The notes: generated by a model not told the origin, from the letters alone. A DNA stretch of 64,000 bases from Sphingobacteriia bacterium (GCA_004294135.1 RDZY01000019.1:1-64000); one strand, 5' to 3'; positions 17,970-27,586 are shown, counted from the stretch's first letter. A program made the numbers and translations.

Positions 17970-19061
17970 ATGAGAAAATATTTTTTAGTTTTAGCTACCA
18001 TAGTGCCATTTTTTACAACGATTGCTCAGACCGTAATTCCCAGTGATACCCTGCGTTTTGAAGGGGAAAATCATTTTAAAAATATTCAGCAACTCACTTT
18101 TGGTGGCGACAATGCAGAAGCCTATTGGAGTTTTGATAGTAAGCATATTATTTTTCAAAGAACCAATCCAAAAGAGGGATTGAATTGCGATCAGATTTTT
18201 ATAGGGAAACTACCCACCAAAGCAGGCGAAAAATTTGAATATAAGCTGGTAGGAACAGGAAAGGGACGTTCTACCTGTGCTTATTTTATGCCTGATGGTA
18301 AGCATTTTATTTATGCATCAACGCATGAGGGCGGCGATGCTTGTCCCCCCATACCCGACAGAGAAAAATATGGCAACCGTTATATATGGCCTTTGTACAA
18401 TAGCTATGATATATATATGGCTGATTTGAATGGTAAGATTGTAAAAAAGTTGACCAATTCTAAAGGCTATGATGCAGAAGCTACACTGTCTTATGATGGC
18501 AAAAAAATGATTTATTGCAGTGATAAATCAGGCGACTTAGAATTGTATATTATGGATTTAGCCAGTGGTAAAGAAAAGCAAATTACGTTTGATTTGGGCT
18601 ATGATGGAGGTGCATGGTTTAGTCCCGATGGGAAAAGAATTGTTTGGCGTGCAAGTAGACCGAAAGAGGTGGCTGCGCAAGCAGAATATAAAGCATTACT
18701 GAAAGAAGGCATTGTTGCACCCACAAATATGGAAGTATGGGTAGCCAATGCAGATGGTACTGATGCTAAGCAGATTACAAATTGGGGTCAAGCTAATTGG
18801 GCACCTAATTTTACACCAGATAGTAAGCATATTATCATTTGTAGCAACCATGAATATAAAAGGGGATTTCCATTTAATATGTATTTGGTAGATTTAGAAG
18901 GGAAGAATATGCAGAAAATTAGTCGCGATAAAGGCTTTGATGCATTCCCAATGATTAGCCCCGATGGAAAGAAAATAGTTTTTGGTTCAAACCGAAATAA
19001 TGGGGGAACAAGGGATACCAATTTATTTGTTGCAGACTGGGTGGGGAACGGGGGGAAATAG
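17970..19061 (+). CDS. Periplasmic TolB-like PD40 beta-propeller protein
   Basis: A 363-residue exported protein with a Sec signal (MRKYFLVLATIVPFFTTIAQ). It contains repeated PD40/WD40-like propeller blades with the S-P/F-DGK signature: YFMPDGKHFIYAS, LSYDGKKMIYCS, WFSPDGKRIVWR, FTPDSKHIIICS and MISPDGKKIVFGS. These five blades probably form most of a six-blade propeller. Relatives include TolB and the N-terminal domain of S9 peptidases, but no hydrolase domain follows, so it is likely a binding protein. It is monocistronic in appearance, divergent from the TPR lipoprotein. The function is not known. Confidence 0.8.
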   Translation: MRKYFLVLATIVPFFTTIAQTVIPSDTLRFEGENHFKNIQQLTFGGDNAEAYWSFDSKHIIFQRTNPKEGLNCDQIFIGKLPTKAGEKFEYKLVGTGKGRSTCAYFMPDGKHFIYASTHEGGDACPPIPDREKYGNRYIWPLYNSYDIYMADLNGKIVKKLTNSKGYDAEATLSYDGKKMIYCSDKSGDLELYIMDLASGKEKQITFDLGYDGGAWFSPDGKRIVWRASRPKEVAAQAEYKALLKEGIVAPTNMEVWVANADGTDAKQITNWGQANWAPNFTPDSKHIIICSNHEYKRGFPFNMYLVDLEGKNMQKISRDKGFDAFPMISPDGKKIVFGSNRNNGGTRDTNLFVADWVGNGGK

Positions 19062-19162
19062 TAGATTTTAATAAAAGTGTAGAAAATGTTAAACAATTAA
19101 TTGTGTAAGTAATAAATAGTTTTTTGTAACAAAGTGAGCGATTATTTGTCGACCTTTGCGAT

Positions 19163-19879
19163 ATGTTAAGAAAATATATTTATCCGACATTATTTGTGGC
19201 AGTTTCTGTAATTATTATATGCAGCTGCGAAACCATTAAGAATACCAGTAATCAGAAAAAAGGTGCTACTGTTGGTGCTGCTAGCGGAGCAATAATCGGT
19301 GGCGTTTTAGGAAATAATATTGGTAATAAAAACAATACTGCGCTAGGGGCCATCTTAGGTGCCGCAGTTGGCGGAGTGGCTGGAAGTATTATTGGTAAAA
19401 ATATGGACAACCAAGCTGCTAAAATTGAAAAAGAAATTCCTGGTGCAAGTGTTAAAAGGGTAGGTGAAGGAATTGACGTGACTTTTGACGATAATAATCC
19501 CGATGGTTCAAAAACAGGTGTGTTTTTCGATAATAATCAATCTACAATTAATGCCAACTCACAATTGGCATTGAATAAGTTTCAGAAAATATTGAGCGAA
19601 TACCCCGAAACCAATATTCTTATAGAAGGGCATACAGATAATGTAGGATCTGAAACCTATAATTTAGCATTATCTGAAAGAAGAGCTACTGCAGTTGCTA
19701 TTGCATTAAGAGAGGCTGGTGTATCATCTTCTCGTATGAGTACTAAATGGTACGGTGAAACCCAACCCAAAGTAGAAAATACCAGTGCAGAAAATAAGGC
19801 TACTAATAGACGAGTACAGTTTGTGATTACGGCCAACGAAAAAATGAAGGCTGCTGCAAAGAAAGAGGCTGGTAACTAA
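19163..19879 (+). CDS. OmpA-family lipoprotein with glycine zipper (YiaD-like)
   Basis: A 238-residue lipoprotein with lipobox IICSC. Residues about 32-85 are a glycine-zipper membrane segment (GAASGAIIGGVLGNNIGN, GAAVGGVAGSIIGK). The C-terminal OmpA domain has the peptidoglycan-binding signature NILIEGHTDNVGS, then LSERRATAVAIALR and NRRVQF. It would tether the outer membrane to peptidoglycan. The TTTG-containing stretch just before the ATG (CGACCTTTG) is only a weak promoter match. A lysine- and alanine-rich tail ends the protein. It is a stand-alone gene, conserved in Bacteroidota. Confidence 0.92.
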   Translation: MLRKYIYPTLFVAVSVIIICSCETIKNTSNQKKGATVGAASGAIIGGVLGNNIGNKNNTALGAILGAAVGGVAGSIIGKNMDNQAAKIEKEIPGASVKRVGEGIDVTFDDNNPDGSKTGVFFDNNQSTINANSQLALNKFQKILSEYPETNILIEGHTDNVGSETYNLALSERRATAVAIALREAGVSSSRMSTKWYGETQPKVENTSAENKATNRRVQFVITANEKMKAAAKKEAGN

Positions 19880-20021
19880 TACTCCCGTGTCTATAACTCA
19901 TTTCTTAATCATAATGATTAACAGGTTGTCTTTAGTAATAACAAAATCCCTTTGATTATTTGATAAGTGGTACGATTTGAATAAATGAAACTAGTATTTT
20001 CATGCACCAAATTAACCCATT

Positions 20022-22532
20022 ATGCGTTTAATAAAGACTTTTTGTTTTCTCTTATGCTGTAATCCCATTTTGGCTCAACAGACGCCAATTACAAAAGCCA
20101 ATTATAATTTGGCGGCTCGATTTTCGCCGCAGAAAGTACAAAAAATGGTTTTCAGTACGACTGTTGATCCGCATTGGCTAAAAAAATCGGATCGTTTTTG
20201 GTATACTTATGAAACAACAGAAGGTAAAAAATGGATGATAGTGGATGCTTCCAAAGCTGAGAAGAAGCCATTATTCGATCACGCTTTGCTAGCTGCCAAA
20301 CTTACTCGTATTTCGGATGAACCAATGGACGCCCAGCACCTAATGGTTGATAGTTTGAAATTTATACGCGATGAAAATTGGATTCAGTTTGAAGTAAAAA
20401 CTACCAAAGACATTATTAAAAAAGACAGTACTGCAAAAAAAGACACGGTCAATAAAAAAACAATTCCACCCATAATGGAGAAAAAAGTATTCTATTTTGA
20501 ATACAATATTATTACCACAGAACTGTTAGAAATTACCGATCCTAAGAAGACCAAACGAAAACCCAACTGGGCAAATTTCTCACCCGATAGTTCCATCATT
20601 GTATTTGGTAAACTAAATAATTTATGGTGGATGGATAGAGCCAATTACAACAAAGCTTTGGTGAACGATAAAGACACTACCATTATTGAAACACAGCTCA
20701 CTAAAGATGGTATTGAAAATTTTGGTTATCACATTGATGGAAATGGAGAGACCAATATTGAGCGTGAAAAAAACAAAGGTATTCGTAGACCAGTATTCAT
20801 ACTTTGGTCGCCCGATGCCAAATATTTTGCTCTGAATATAACCGATAGCCGTAAAGTAAAAGACCTCTGGGTAATCAACAGTATTGCCGATCCGCGCCCT
20901 ACTTTAGAAACTTATAAGTATTGGATGCCGGGCGAAACTGAATCGCCAAAAGAATACCTGCGATTGTTTGAATGGTCCTCTAAAACAATGAAAGAAATTG
21001 CAACAGGTATGTACAAAGACCAGAGCATGAGTCTCTGGTTAGCTCCTGCAAAAGTAAGCAGTAGAGACGATGAGGGTAGACCGAGTTTATGGTTGGGCAC
21101 AGCAGATAAATTTTATTTTAGCAGAACCAGTCGCGACCTAAAAAAGATTGATATCTGCCTCGTGGATATTCCATCAGCAACCGCTAAAACCCTTATTCAA
21201 GAACAGCTAAATACCTATGTAGAAATAAGGCGATTGGGTTTGGTGAATGAAGGAAAAGAATTAATACAATGGAGTGAAAACGACGGATGGGGACATTTTT
21301 ATCTTTATGATGAATACGGCAAACTCAAAAATCAAATCACTAATGGAACTTGGCACGCAGAGGAAATATTGGGAATTGATGAAAAAAATCGAATACTTTA
21401 CTTTTCAGCTAATGGCAAAGAGATAGGGGAGAATCCTTATTACTTGCATGCTTATCGTATTAATTTTGATGGTACGGGAATGAAACTATTGAACCCTGGC
21501 GATTTTGATCACATTGCAACAATGGATGACCATCAAAAATTCCTGATTAACAATTATTCAAGGGTGAATACCATTCCTAAATCAATTTTATTAGCTTCGG
21601 ATGGCAAAAAAATTATGGAGTTGGAGAATGCGGACTTAACCAGCCTTTTTGCTGCGGGATATAAATTTCCAGAAACTTTTAAAGCAAAAGCCGACGATGG
21701 AATTACCGATTTATATGGGGTAATGTATAAGCCATTTGATTTTGACAGTACCAAAAAATATCCAATAGTAGAATATGTTTATCCTGGCCCGCAAACAGAG
21801 GCAATGAATACCTCATTCAGTAAGGGTTTTGATCGCACAGATCGACTTGCACAATTGGGTATGGTGGTAATTACACTAGGCAATAGAGGTGGTCACCCAA
21901 GCCGAAGTAAATGGTACCATAATTATGGGTATGGCAACCTTCGCGATTATGGATTGGCTGATAAAAAAACGGTAGCAGAACAATTGGCAGACCGCTATCC
22001 GTATCTAGACATCAATCGTGTGGGCATACATGGACATTCTGGCGGTGGGTTTATGAGTACTGCAGCCATATTGGTCTACCCCGATTTTTTTAAAGTGGCT
22101 GTATCTTCAGCGGGCAATCACGATAATTCAATCTATAATCGGTGGTGGAGCGAGAAGCACCATGGTGTAAAAGAAATCATTAGCGAAAAAGGAGACACTA
22201 GCTTTCAATACAGTATTGATAAGAACCCAGATTTAGCCAAGAATCTAAAAGGGAGACTATTGTTGTTTCATGGGGAGATAGATAATAACGTGCATCCCGC
22301 AAATACCATTCGTGTAGCCAATGCATTAATAAAAGCTAATAAACGCTTTGATATGAAAATACTGCCAACACAACGCCATGGTTTTGGCGATATGACTGAG
22401 TATTTTTTCTGGGGCATGAGCGATTATTTTGCAAAACACTTAATTGGAGATCATACAGACCGCCCAGTGGACTTAGAAGAAATGAATAAGGATATGCAGC
22501 AGACCAATAAAGCAGGAGGGATAAAAAAATAA
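20022..22532 (+). CDS. S9 family prolyl oligopeptidase (DPP IV-like), secreted
   Basis: An 836-residue serine peptidase with a Sec signal (MRLIKTFCFLLCCNPILAQ). An N-terminal beta-propeller (about 40-560) restricts access, and the C-terminal alpha/beta hydrolase carries Ser673 in GHSGGG, Asp754 in HGEIDNNVHP and His786 in QRHGFGD. The family cleaves short peptides after proline or alanine in the periplasm or outside the cell. A lysine-rich insert (about residues 130-150) lies in the propeller. Only weak promoter-like sequence is seen upstream, and the gene stands alone. A second, distant S9 peptidase lies at 53103. Confidence 0.92.
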   Translation: MRLIKTFCFLLCCNPILAQQTPITKANYNLAARFSPQKVQKMVFSTTVDPHWLKKSDRFWYTYETTEGKKWMIVDASKAEKKPLFDHALLAAKLTRISDEPMDAQHLMVDSLKFIRDENWIQFEVKTTKDIIKKDSTAKKDTVNKKTIPPIMEKKVFYFEYNIITTELLEITDPKKTKRKPNWANFSPDSSIIVFGKLNNLWWMDRANYNKALVNDKDTTIIETQLTKDGIENFGYHIDGNGETNIEREKNKGIRRPVFILWSPDAKYFALNITDSRKVKDLWVINSIADPRPTLETYKYWMPGETESPKEYLRLFEWSSKTMKEIATGMYKDQSMSLWLAPAKVSSRDDEGRPSLWLGTADKFYFSRTSRDLKKIDICLVDIPSATAKTLIQEQLNTYVEIRRLGLVNEGKELIQWSENDGWGHFYLYDEYGKLKNQITNGTWHAEEILGIDEKNRILYFSANGKEIGENPYYLHAYRINFDGTGMKLLNPGDFDHIATMDDHQKFLINNYSRVNTIPKSILLASDGKKIMELENADLTSLFAAGYKFPETFKAKADDGITDLYGVMYKPFDFDSTKKYPIVEYVYPGPQTEAMNTSFSKGFDRTDRLAQLGMVVITLGNRGGHPSRSKWYHNYGYGNLRDYGLADKKTVAEQLADRYPYLDINRVGIHGHSGGGFMSTAAILVYPDFFKVAVSSAGNHDNSIYNRWWSEKHHGVKEIISEKGDTSFQYSIDKNPDLAKNLKGRLLLFHGEIDNNVHPANTIRVANALIKANKRFDMKILPTQRHGFGDMTEYFFWGMSDYFAKHLIGDHTDRPVDLEEMNKDMQQTNKAGGIKK

Positions 22533-22601
22533 AACTTTATTGGAGATCTATGCTTGGGTGGAATCATTTTCCAAGAACCTAACAAAAAACTAATACAAAA
22601 A

Positions 22602-22632
22602 TTGCCCTGCAATGCAGTTAAGCGTACTTTTG
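22602..22632 (+). promoter_or_regulatory. Promoter of the acyl-CoA dehydrogenase gene
   Basis: TTG at 22602-22604, a 20-base spacer, then TACTTTTG at 22625-22632, fitting the Bacteroidota consensus. The leader to the ATG at 22663 is 30 bases. Confidence 0.75.
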
Positions 22633-22662
22633 TAAAGTCTATTTTTACAAAAAAACGATGCT

Positions 22663-23850
22663 ATGGCTGTCCGTACAGATCTTTTTCAATCACCTGATTA
22701 TTACCAATTAGATGAACTCTTATCCGATGAGCATAAATTGATTCGAGCGTCTGTGCGCAGTTATGTGAAAAAAGAAATTTCGCCCATCATTGAAGAATTT
22801 GCACAAAGGGCGGAATTTCCCACTCAGATAGTAAAACAAATGGGTGAATTGGGCTGCTTCGGTCCAACCATTCCTGCCGAATATGGCGGTGGGGGACTCG
22901 ATTATATCAGTTATGGCCTTATGATGCAAGAGCTGGAGCGAGGCGATAGCGGCGTTCGAAGTACTGCCAGTGTGCAGGGTAGTCTTGTTATGTTTCCCAT
23001 TTATGCTTATGGTAATGAAGCACAAAGAAATAAATACCTTCCCAAATTGGCTTCCGGTGAGTGGCTTGGCTGTTTCGGATTAACAGAACCCGAACATGGG
23101 AGTAATCCTGCTGGCATGACTACTAATTTTAAGGATGCAGGTGATGGTACAGTAATACTAAATGGGGCGAAAATGTGGATCAGTAACGCCCCGTTTGCAC
23201 AAATAGCTGTTGTTTGGGCAAAAAATGATGCAGATGAAATACAAGCTATTATTGTAGAACGAGGTATGGAAGGATTTACGACTCCCACCACCCACGATAA
23301 ATGGAGCCTAAGAGCAAGCGCGACTGGAGAATTGGTTTTTGACAATGTAAAAGTCCCCAAAGAAAATATTTTACCCAATGTGAAAGGGCTAAAAGGACCA
23401 CTTGGCTGCCTCACAAAAGCTCGTTTCGGCATAGCTTGGGGAGCCCTAGGTGCTGCTATGGATTGCTATGACACTGCTTTGCGTTATAGCAAAGAACGGA
23501 TTCAATTTGATCGCCCCATTGGAGGCTTTCAATTGCAGCAAAAAAAATTGGCTGAAATGATTACCGAAATTACCAAAGCTCAACTTTTGGTATGGCGAGT
23601 AGCCGTTCTTATGAATGAAGGTAAAGCTACTCCACAACAAGTAAGTATGGCCAAACGCAATAGTTGCGAAATAGCCGCAGATATTGCCCGCAATGCTCGC
23701 CAAATGCTTGGTGGCATGGGCATTACAGGTGAATACAGTATCATGCGCCATATGATGAATATCGAAAGCGTGATTACCTACGAAGGAACACATGATATAC
23801 ACTTACTTATTACCGGAATGGATATAACGGGCTTGAATGCGTTTAAATAG
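22663..23850 (+). CDS. Acyl-CoA dehydrogenase, glutaryl-CoA-dehydrogenase-like
   Basis: A 395-residue FAD enzyme. The segment RSTASVQGSLVM, GCFGLTEPEHGSNPAGM (FAD contact) and catalytic Glu374 in TYEGTHDIH match the glutaryl-CoA dehydrogenase branch, in which an Arg in the RSxxSVQ motif holds the distal carboxylate. The reaction would be dehydrogenation and decarboxylation of glutaryl-CoA to crotonyl-CoA in lysine or tryptophan breakdown. No other gene of that pathway is adjacent, although a thiolase lies at 41901. The gene has its own good promoter and is followed by a 14-base tandem repeat and aroK. Confidence 0.9.
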   Translation: MAVRTDLFQSPDYYQLDELLSDEHKLIRASVRSYVKKEISPIIEEFAQRAEFPTQIVKQMGELGCFGPTIPAEYGGGGLDYISYGLMMQELERGDSGVRSTASVQGSLVMFPIYAYGNEAQRNKYLPKLASGEWLGCFGLTEPEHGSNPAGMTTNFKDAGDGTVILNGAKMWISNAPFAQIAVVWAKNDADEIQAIIVERGMEGFTTPTTHDKWSLRASATGELVFDNVKVPKENILPNVKGLKGPLGCLTKARFGIAWGALGAAMDCYDTALRYSKERIQFDRPIGGFQLQQKKLAEMITEITKAQLLVWRVAVLMNEGKATPQQVSMAKRNSCEIAADIARNARQMLGGMGITGEYSIMRHMMNIESVITYEGTHDIHLLITGMDITGLNAFK

Positions 23851-23886
23851 AAGGTGGAAAGTAGAAGGTGGACGGTAGATCGTGGA
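23849..23886. repeat. 14-base tandem repeat, 2.7 copies
   Basis: The unit AGAAGGTGGAAAGT is followed by AGAAGGTGGACGGT and a partial AGATCGTGGA. The array starts on the stop codon of the acyl-CoA dehydrogenase gene and fills most of the gap to the aroK promoter. It is purine-rich, like intergenic slippage repeats known in Chitinophagaceae; the function is unknown. Confidence 0.6.
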
Positions 23887-23895
23887 TATTTTTAA

Positions 23896-23903
23896 TAAAT
23901 TTG
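23896..23903 (+). promoter_or_regulatory. -7 box TAAATTTG immediately before aroK
   Basis: An exact TAnnTTTG match ending 3 bases before the ATG at 23907, implying a leaderless or near-leaderless transcript. No TTG is seen at the -33 distance, where the 14-base repeat lies. Confidence 0.45.
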
Positions 23904-23906
23904 CGA

Positions 23907-24413
23907 ATGAAAGTATTTCTGTTAGGTATGATGGGAAGCGGCAAAAGCTACTGGACCAAATTATTAGCCACCAAATACAAAACGGGCGGGTATGATCTGG
24001 ACTCCCTCATTGAATCACTCGAAGAAAAAACCATCACCGAAATCTTTGAATCGGAGGGAGAAGCCCATTTTAGACAATTAGAAGCAGACACACTTCGCTG
24101 GTTTGCACAAAAAAAAACTTTTATACTAGCCACAGGTGGTGGCACACCCTGCTTTCACAACAATATGGAATGGATGAACAAAGAAGGGCTCACCATCTGG
24201 ATTGATGAACCTATTGAGATATTGGCCGGCAGACTCTCTGCTGAAAAAAGCCACCGCCCCCTCCTAAAAAATTTAACCGATGATGCCCTAATTGAATGGC
24301 TTCAAACAAAACTATCTGAAAGAACTGCAAGCTATTCCTTAGCCCAAATAAGGTTACAAAGCAATGAAATTTCATTGATTAACCTTACTAAACTCATTGA
24401 CCAATATGCATAA
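23907..24413 (+). CDS. aroK: Shikimate kinase
   Basis: A 168-residue P-loop kinase that phosphorylates shikimate at the 3-hydroxyl, step five of chorismate synthesis. Walker A is GMMGSGKS (7-14), the shikimate-binding Asp is in YDLDSLIE, a central Arg is in FRQLEADTL, ATGGGTP is the second substrate loop, and a lid Arg is near HRPLL. The ATG at 23907 gives the usual MKVFLLGMMGSGKS start; an upstream frame opening would add 13 odd residues. The gene overlaps the DUF423 gene by 8 bases, so translation is coupled. The other aro genes are elsewhere. Confidence 0.95.
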   Translation: MKVFLLGMMGSGKSYWTKLLATKYKTGGYDLDSLIESLEEKTITEIFESEGEAHFRQLEADTLRWFAQKKTFILATGGGTPCFHNNMEWMNKEGLTIWIDEPIEILAGRLSAEKSHRPLLKNLTDDALIEWLQTKLSERTASYSLAQIRLQSNEISLINLTKLIDQYA

Positions 24414-24798
24414 AGGATTTTTAATAAGCGCTGCAATGATGGGCGCTATAGCGGTTATATTAGGTGCTTTTGGTGCCCATGGGTTGAAAGCAGTGGCTTC
24501 GGCGCAACAACTCGTGAGCTATGATACCGCTGTTAAATACCAGTTTTACCATGTTTTTGCCTTGGCTTTAACTGCGGTTCTCTACCAATCCTTCCCTTCT
24601 AAATGGTTACTAATAGCTGGCAGACTATTCATTGCTGGCATATTCGTTTTCTCTGGTTCGCTTTACTTGCTCACACTTTTGGCTATTAATGGCTATCACC
24701 AATTCAATTGGCTAGGTGCCATCACACCCATTGGCGGGGTTTTATTCGTGTTAGCTTGGATTATGATGGGCTTTACCCTAATTCGTTACAAGCCATAA
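24406..24798 (+). CDS. DUF423 family membrane protein
   Basis: A 130-residue integral membrane protein of the DUF423 family. The N-terminal pattern GAIAVILGAFGAHGLK is the family signature, followed by YHVFALALTAVL and a glycine-rich LGAITPIGGVLFVLAW segment. Four hydrophobic helices are visible. The function is unknown in the family. The ATG at 24406 overlaps the aroK stop by 8 bases; a TTG at 24397 is rejected as a start. Length is normal (family about 120-130). Co-transcription with aroK is likely but says little about its role. Confidence 0.9.
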   Translation: MHKGFLISAAMMGAIAVILGAFGAHGLKAVASAQQLVSYDTAVKYQFYHVFALALTAVLYQSFPSKWLLIAGRLFIAGIFVFSGSLYLLTLLAINGYHQFNWLGAITPIGGVLFVLAWIMMGFTLIRYKP

Positions 24799-24871
24799 GT
24801 GGAAAACTGTTGGATGGTTAAGCTTTTTTGCACATTGGTGAATCGGTGTCATTTTCGCATAACGCAAAGTG

Positions 24872-24879
24872 TATATTTG
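24872..24879 (+). promoter_or_regulatory. -7 box TATATTTG immediately before ftsK
   Basis: An exact TAnnTTTG match ending 5 bases before the ATG at 24885, implying almost no leader. The nearest TTG (24835-24837) is 34 bases upstream, farther than the usual spacing. Confidence 0.45.
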
Positions 24880-24884
24880 TTTTC

Positions 24885-27479
24885 ATGGCCAACAGCTTAA
24901 AAAAGAAAACGCCTCCTCCACCGGATCCCGAAGTGCTCGCTCCCGATAAGGAAGCCGAAGTAACCGTTGCCGAAGTAGTTAAAGACGAACGCACTGCTAA
25001 AATAGCTGGTGCTACCAGTTTATTATTTACGTTGTTCTTATTCATCTCCTTTACTTCTTATTTATTTACTTGGCAAGAAGACCAAGATAAGGTACAAGAG
25101 CTGGGGGTAAGAATTTTTGCTACTGATGATATAAAAGTCAATAATCTACTCGGCGTTCTAGGCGCTTATTCGGCTCATACGCTCTGGTACAATGGGTTTG
25201 GTTTGGCTTCTTATTTTTTCTGCACCTTCTTTTTTGTACTTGGCATCAACCTATTATTCGGTAAAAAAATATTTCGACTCTTACGCAACCTCAAATATGT
25301 ACTAATTGGACTAGTTGTTTTTAGTATGGCTTTTGCATTTATTGCACAGGGAGCTGACTTCTCTTGGGGTGGTGCTGTGGGCGAATACCTCAGCAGTTGG
25401 TTTATTAAGTGGATTGGCAAAGTAGGCACTGGTTCGATTTTACTACTTACGGTATTCAGTTATTTTATTTGGCGCTTTAACCCCAGCTTTCACTTGCCAA
25501 ATTGGAAGTTTGACCTTATTGATAAATCGCCCGAACCTTTATCTAAAAATCTTGCCGTAGACGAAGCTGCATTGTTTATTGATGAACAGCATGAAACAGA
25601 TTTTACCGTTAACCCCAACGTTGAAGAAGAAACAGAAGTTTTCCCAATCAGCAATAACAAATTGAAGAATACGAGTAATCATATATCGGTAATCTTACCC
25701 GATCAAACTGTTGAAATAAATCCCATGAACGAATTTGGGATGGTGGAAAAAGAAGAACCATTGGAAGATGAAATTTCAACTGAAGTTGACTACGACGAGG
25801 AAATAGCAGAAGTTGCTACGCCCATTCTTGAACCGGTAATTCCACCTATCATTCATATAGCTAGGCCAGTACCAATGCCTACCAATAATTTAGAATTAGA
25901 AATTAAGGAAACCCCAGAAGAATTGGAAGAAGAAGAGATGGCTGCAATTACAGCAACAGTTGGTAGTCTCGCTTCTAAATACGATGTAACACTCGACCTA
26001 AAAGATTACAAATATCCCAAGCTTGATTTGTTGGAAACCCATGGTAGTGAAAAAATAGTACACGATCCAACCGAGTTGGAAACCAATAAAAACCAAATTA
26101 TTGCCACACTTAAAAACTATGATATTGCCATACAACGAATTGCAGCCACGGTAGGCCCTACGGTTACCTTGTATGAAATTGTTCCTGCACCCGGTGTGCG
26201 CATCAGCCGTATTAAAAACTTAGAAGATGATATAGCCCTCAGCCTCGCTGCGCTCGGCATTCGGATCATCGCACCTATACCCGGTAAAGGTACCATCGGT
26301 ATTGAAGTGCCCAATGTGCGAAAAACCATTGTAAGCATGAAAACCCTGCTCGCCAGCGAAAAATTTCAATCCAATACCTTCTCCCTTCCCATTGCAGTGG
26401 GTAAGAAAATTGACAATGATAATTTTATAGTTGACCTAGCTGCCATGCCCCACTTACTCATGGCCGGTGCAACGGGACAAGGGAAGTCAGTCGGCCTCAA
26501 TGCCATCCTCGTTTCCCTACTCTATAAAAAACATCCCTCACAACTTAAATTTGTGCTGGTTGATCCTAAAAAAGTAGAGCTCAGCTTATACCGAGTAATA
26601 GAAAAACATTTTTTAGCCAAGCTTCCTGGAGAAGAAGAATCCATCATCACCGATACCAAAAAAGTGGTCCATACCCTCAATGCACTCTGTATAGAAATGG
26701 ACAATCGATACGACCTACTCAAAGAAGCTGGTTGCAGAAACATTAAAGAATACAATGAAAAGTTTACCGCCCGTAAACTCAATCCCGAAAAAGGCCATCA
26801 ATACCTTCCATTCATTGTTTTGGTAGTAGATGAGTTTGCAGACCTGATAATGACCGCTGGCAAGGAGGTTGAAATGCCCATTGCCCGCCTCGCACAATTG
26901 GCTCGTGCCATTGGTATTCACCTCATTATTGCTACACAAAGACCCTCAGTTAATATTATTACTGGTACCATAAAAGCCAATTTTCCCGCTCGTATTGCAT
27001 TTAAAGTGTCTAGTAAAATTGATAGTCGCACCATCCTCGACGCAGGCGGCGCAGAACAACTCATTGGAAAAGGTGATATGCTGGTAAGTTACAATGGAGA
27101 AATTACCCGCTTACAATGTGCTTTTGTAGATACACCCGAAGTAGAAGCAGTATGCGAATTCATTGGCGATCAGCGTGGTTACCCGCAAGCTTTTCTCCTC
27201 CCCGAATACGTAGATGAAAAAGAAATGGAAGGGAAGGATTTTGACTCCAACGACCGGGATGCACTTTTTGAAGACGCAGCTCGACTCATCGTTCAAAGTC
27301 AAATGGGCTCCACCTCCCTCATCCAACGGAGAATGAAATTGGGATACAATCGTGCTGGCAGGTTAATGGATCAACTGGAAGCCGCTGGCGTTGTTGGCCC
27401 CAATCAAGGCAGCAAAGTAAGAGACGTGTATTTTAAAACCGATATGGAATTGCAAGATTTTCTAGACACTTTGGTATAA
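24885..27479 (+). CDS. ftsK: DNA translocase FtsK/SpoIIIE
   Basis: An 864-residue septal DNA pump that moves chromosome ends during division. Four hydrophobic segments (about 40-200) anchor it, followed by an acidic, proline-rich linker (about 215-380). The alpha/beta motor has Walker A GATGQGKS at 528-535, LVDPKKVELSLY, Walker B FIVLVVDEFADL and ATQRPSVNIITG. The C-terminal gamma winged helix (RRMKLGYNRAGRLMDQLE) reads KOPS-like DNA. The ATG at 24885 is preferred, because an upstream opening at 24828 would add 19 residues and overlap the promoter box. It is probably monocistronic. The linker is shorter than in Escherichia coli, as usual in Bacteroidota. Confidence 0.96.
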   Translation: MANSLKKKTPPPPDPEVLAPDKEAEVTVAEVVKDERTAKIAGATSLLFTLFLFISFTSYLFTWQEDQDKVQELGVRIFATDDIKVNNLLGVLGAYSAHTLWYNGFGLASYFFCTFFFVLGINLLFGKKIFRLLRNLKYVLIGLVVFSMAFAFIAQGADFSWGGAVGEYLSSWFIKWIGKVGTGSILLLTVFSYFIWRFNPSFHLPNWKFDLIDKSPEPLSKNLAVDEAALFIDEQHETDFTVNPNVEEETEVFPISNNKLKNTSNHISVILPDQTVEINPMNEFGMVEKEEPLEDEISTEVDYDEEIAEVATPILEPVIPPIIHIARPVPMPTNNLELEIKETPEELEEEEMAAITATVGSLASKYDVTLDLKDYKYPKLDLLETHGSEKIVHDPTELETNKNQIIATLKNYDIAIQRIAATVGPTVTLYEIVPAPGVRISRIKNLEDDIALSLAALGIRIIAPIPGKGTIGIEVPNVRKTIVSMKTLLASEKFQSNTFSLPIAVGKKIDNDNFIVDLAAMPHLLMAGATGQGKSVGLNAILVSLLYKKHPSQLKFVLVDPKKVELSLYRVIEKHFLAKLPGEEESIITDTKKVVHTLNALCIEMDNRYDLLKEAGCRNIKEYNEKFTARKLNPEKGHQYLPFIVLVVDEFADLIMTAGKEVEMPIARLAQLARAIGIHLIIATQRPSVNIITGTIKANFPARIAFKVSSKIDSRTILDAGGAEQLIGKGDMLVSYNGEITRLQCAFVDTPEVEAVCEFIGDQRGYPQAFLLPEYVDEKEMEGKDFDSNDRDALFEDAARLIVQSQMGSTSLIQRRMKLGYNRAGRLMDQLEAAGVVGPNQGSKVRDVYFKTDMELQDFLDTLV

Positions 27480-27561
27480 ATAACCATTAATACACCCGAA
27501 AAAACAGATACTGTTAAGTTAAACTTATTAGCACACCAACAGTCAAAATAAACGATATACA

Positions 27562-27569
27562 TATATTTG
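27562..27569 (+). promoter_or_regulatory. -7 box TATATTTG for the lolA-like gene
   Basis: An exact TAnnTTTG match, 17 bases ahead of the ATG at 27587. No TTG is visible at the -33 distance. Confidence 0.5.
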
Positions 27570-27586
27570 CACCCTAATTCAATCTG

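Noticed and set aside
24397..24405. TTG as DUF423 start, with a larger aroK overlap
   Set aside because: The ATG at 24406 gives the normal N-terminus and an 8-base overlap.
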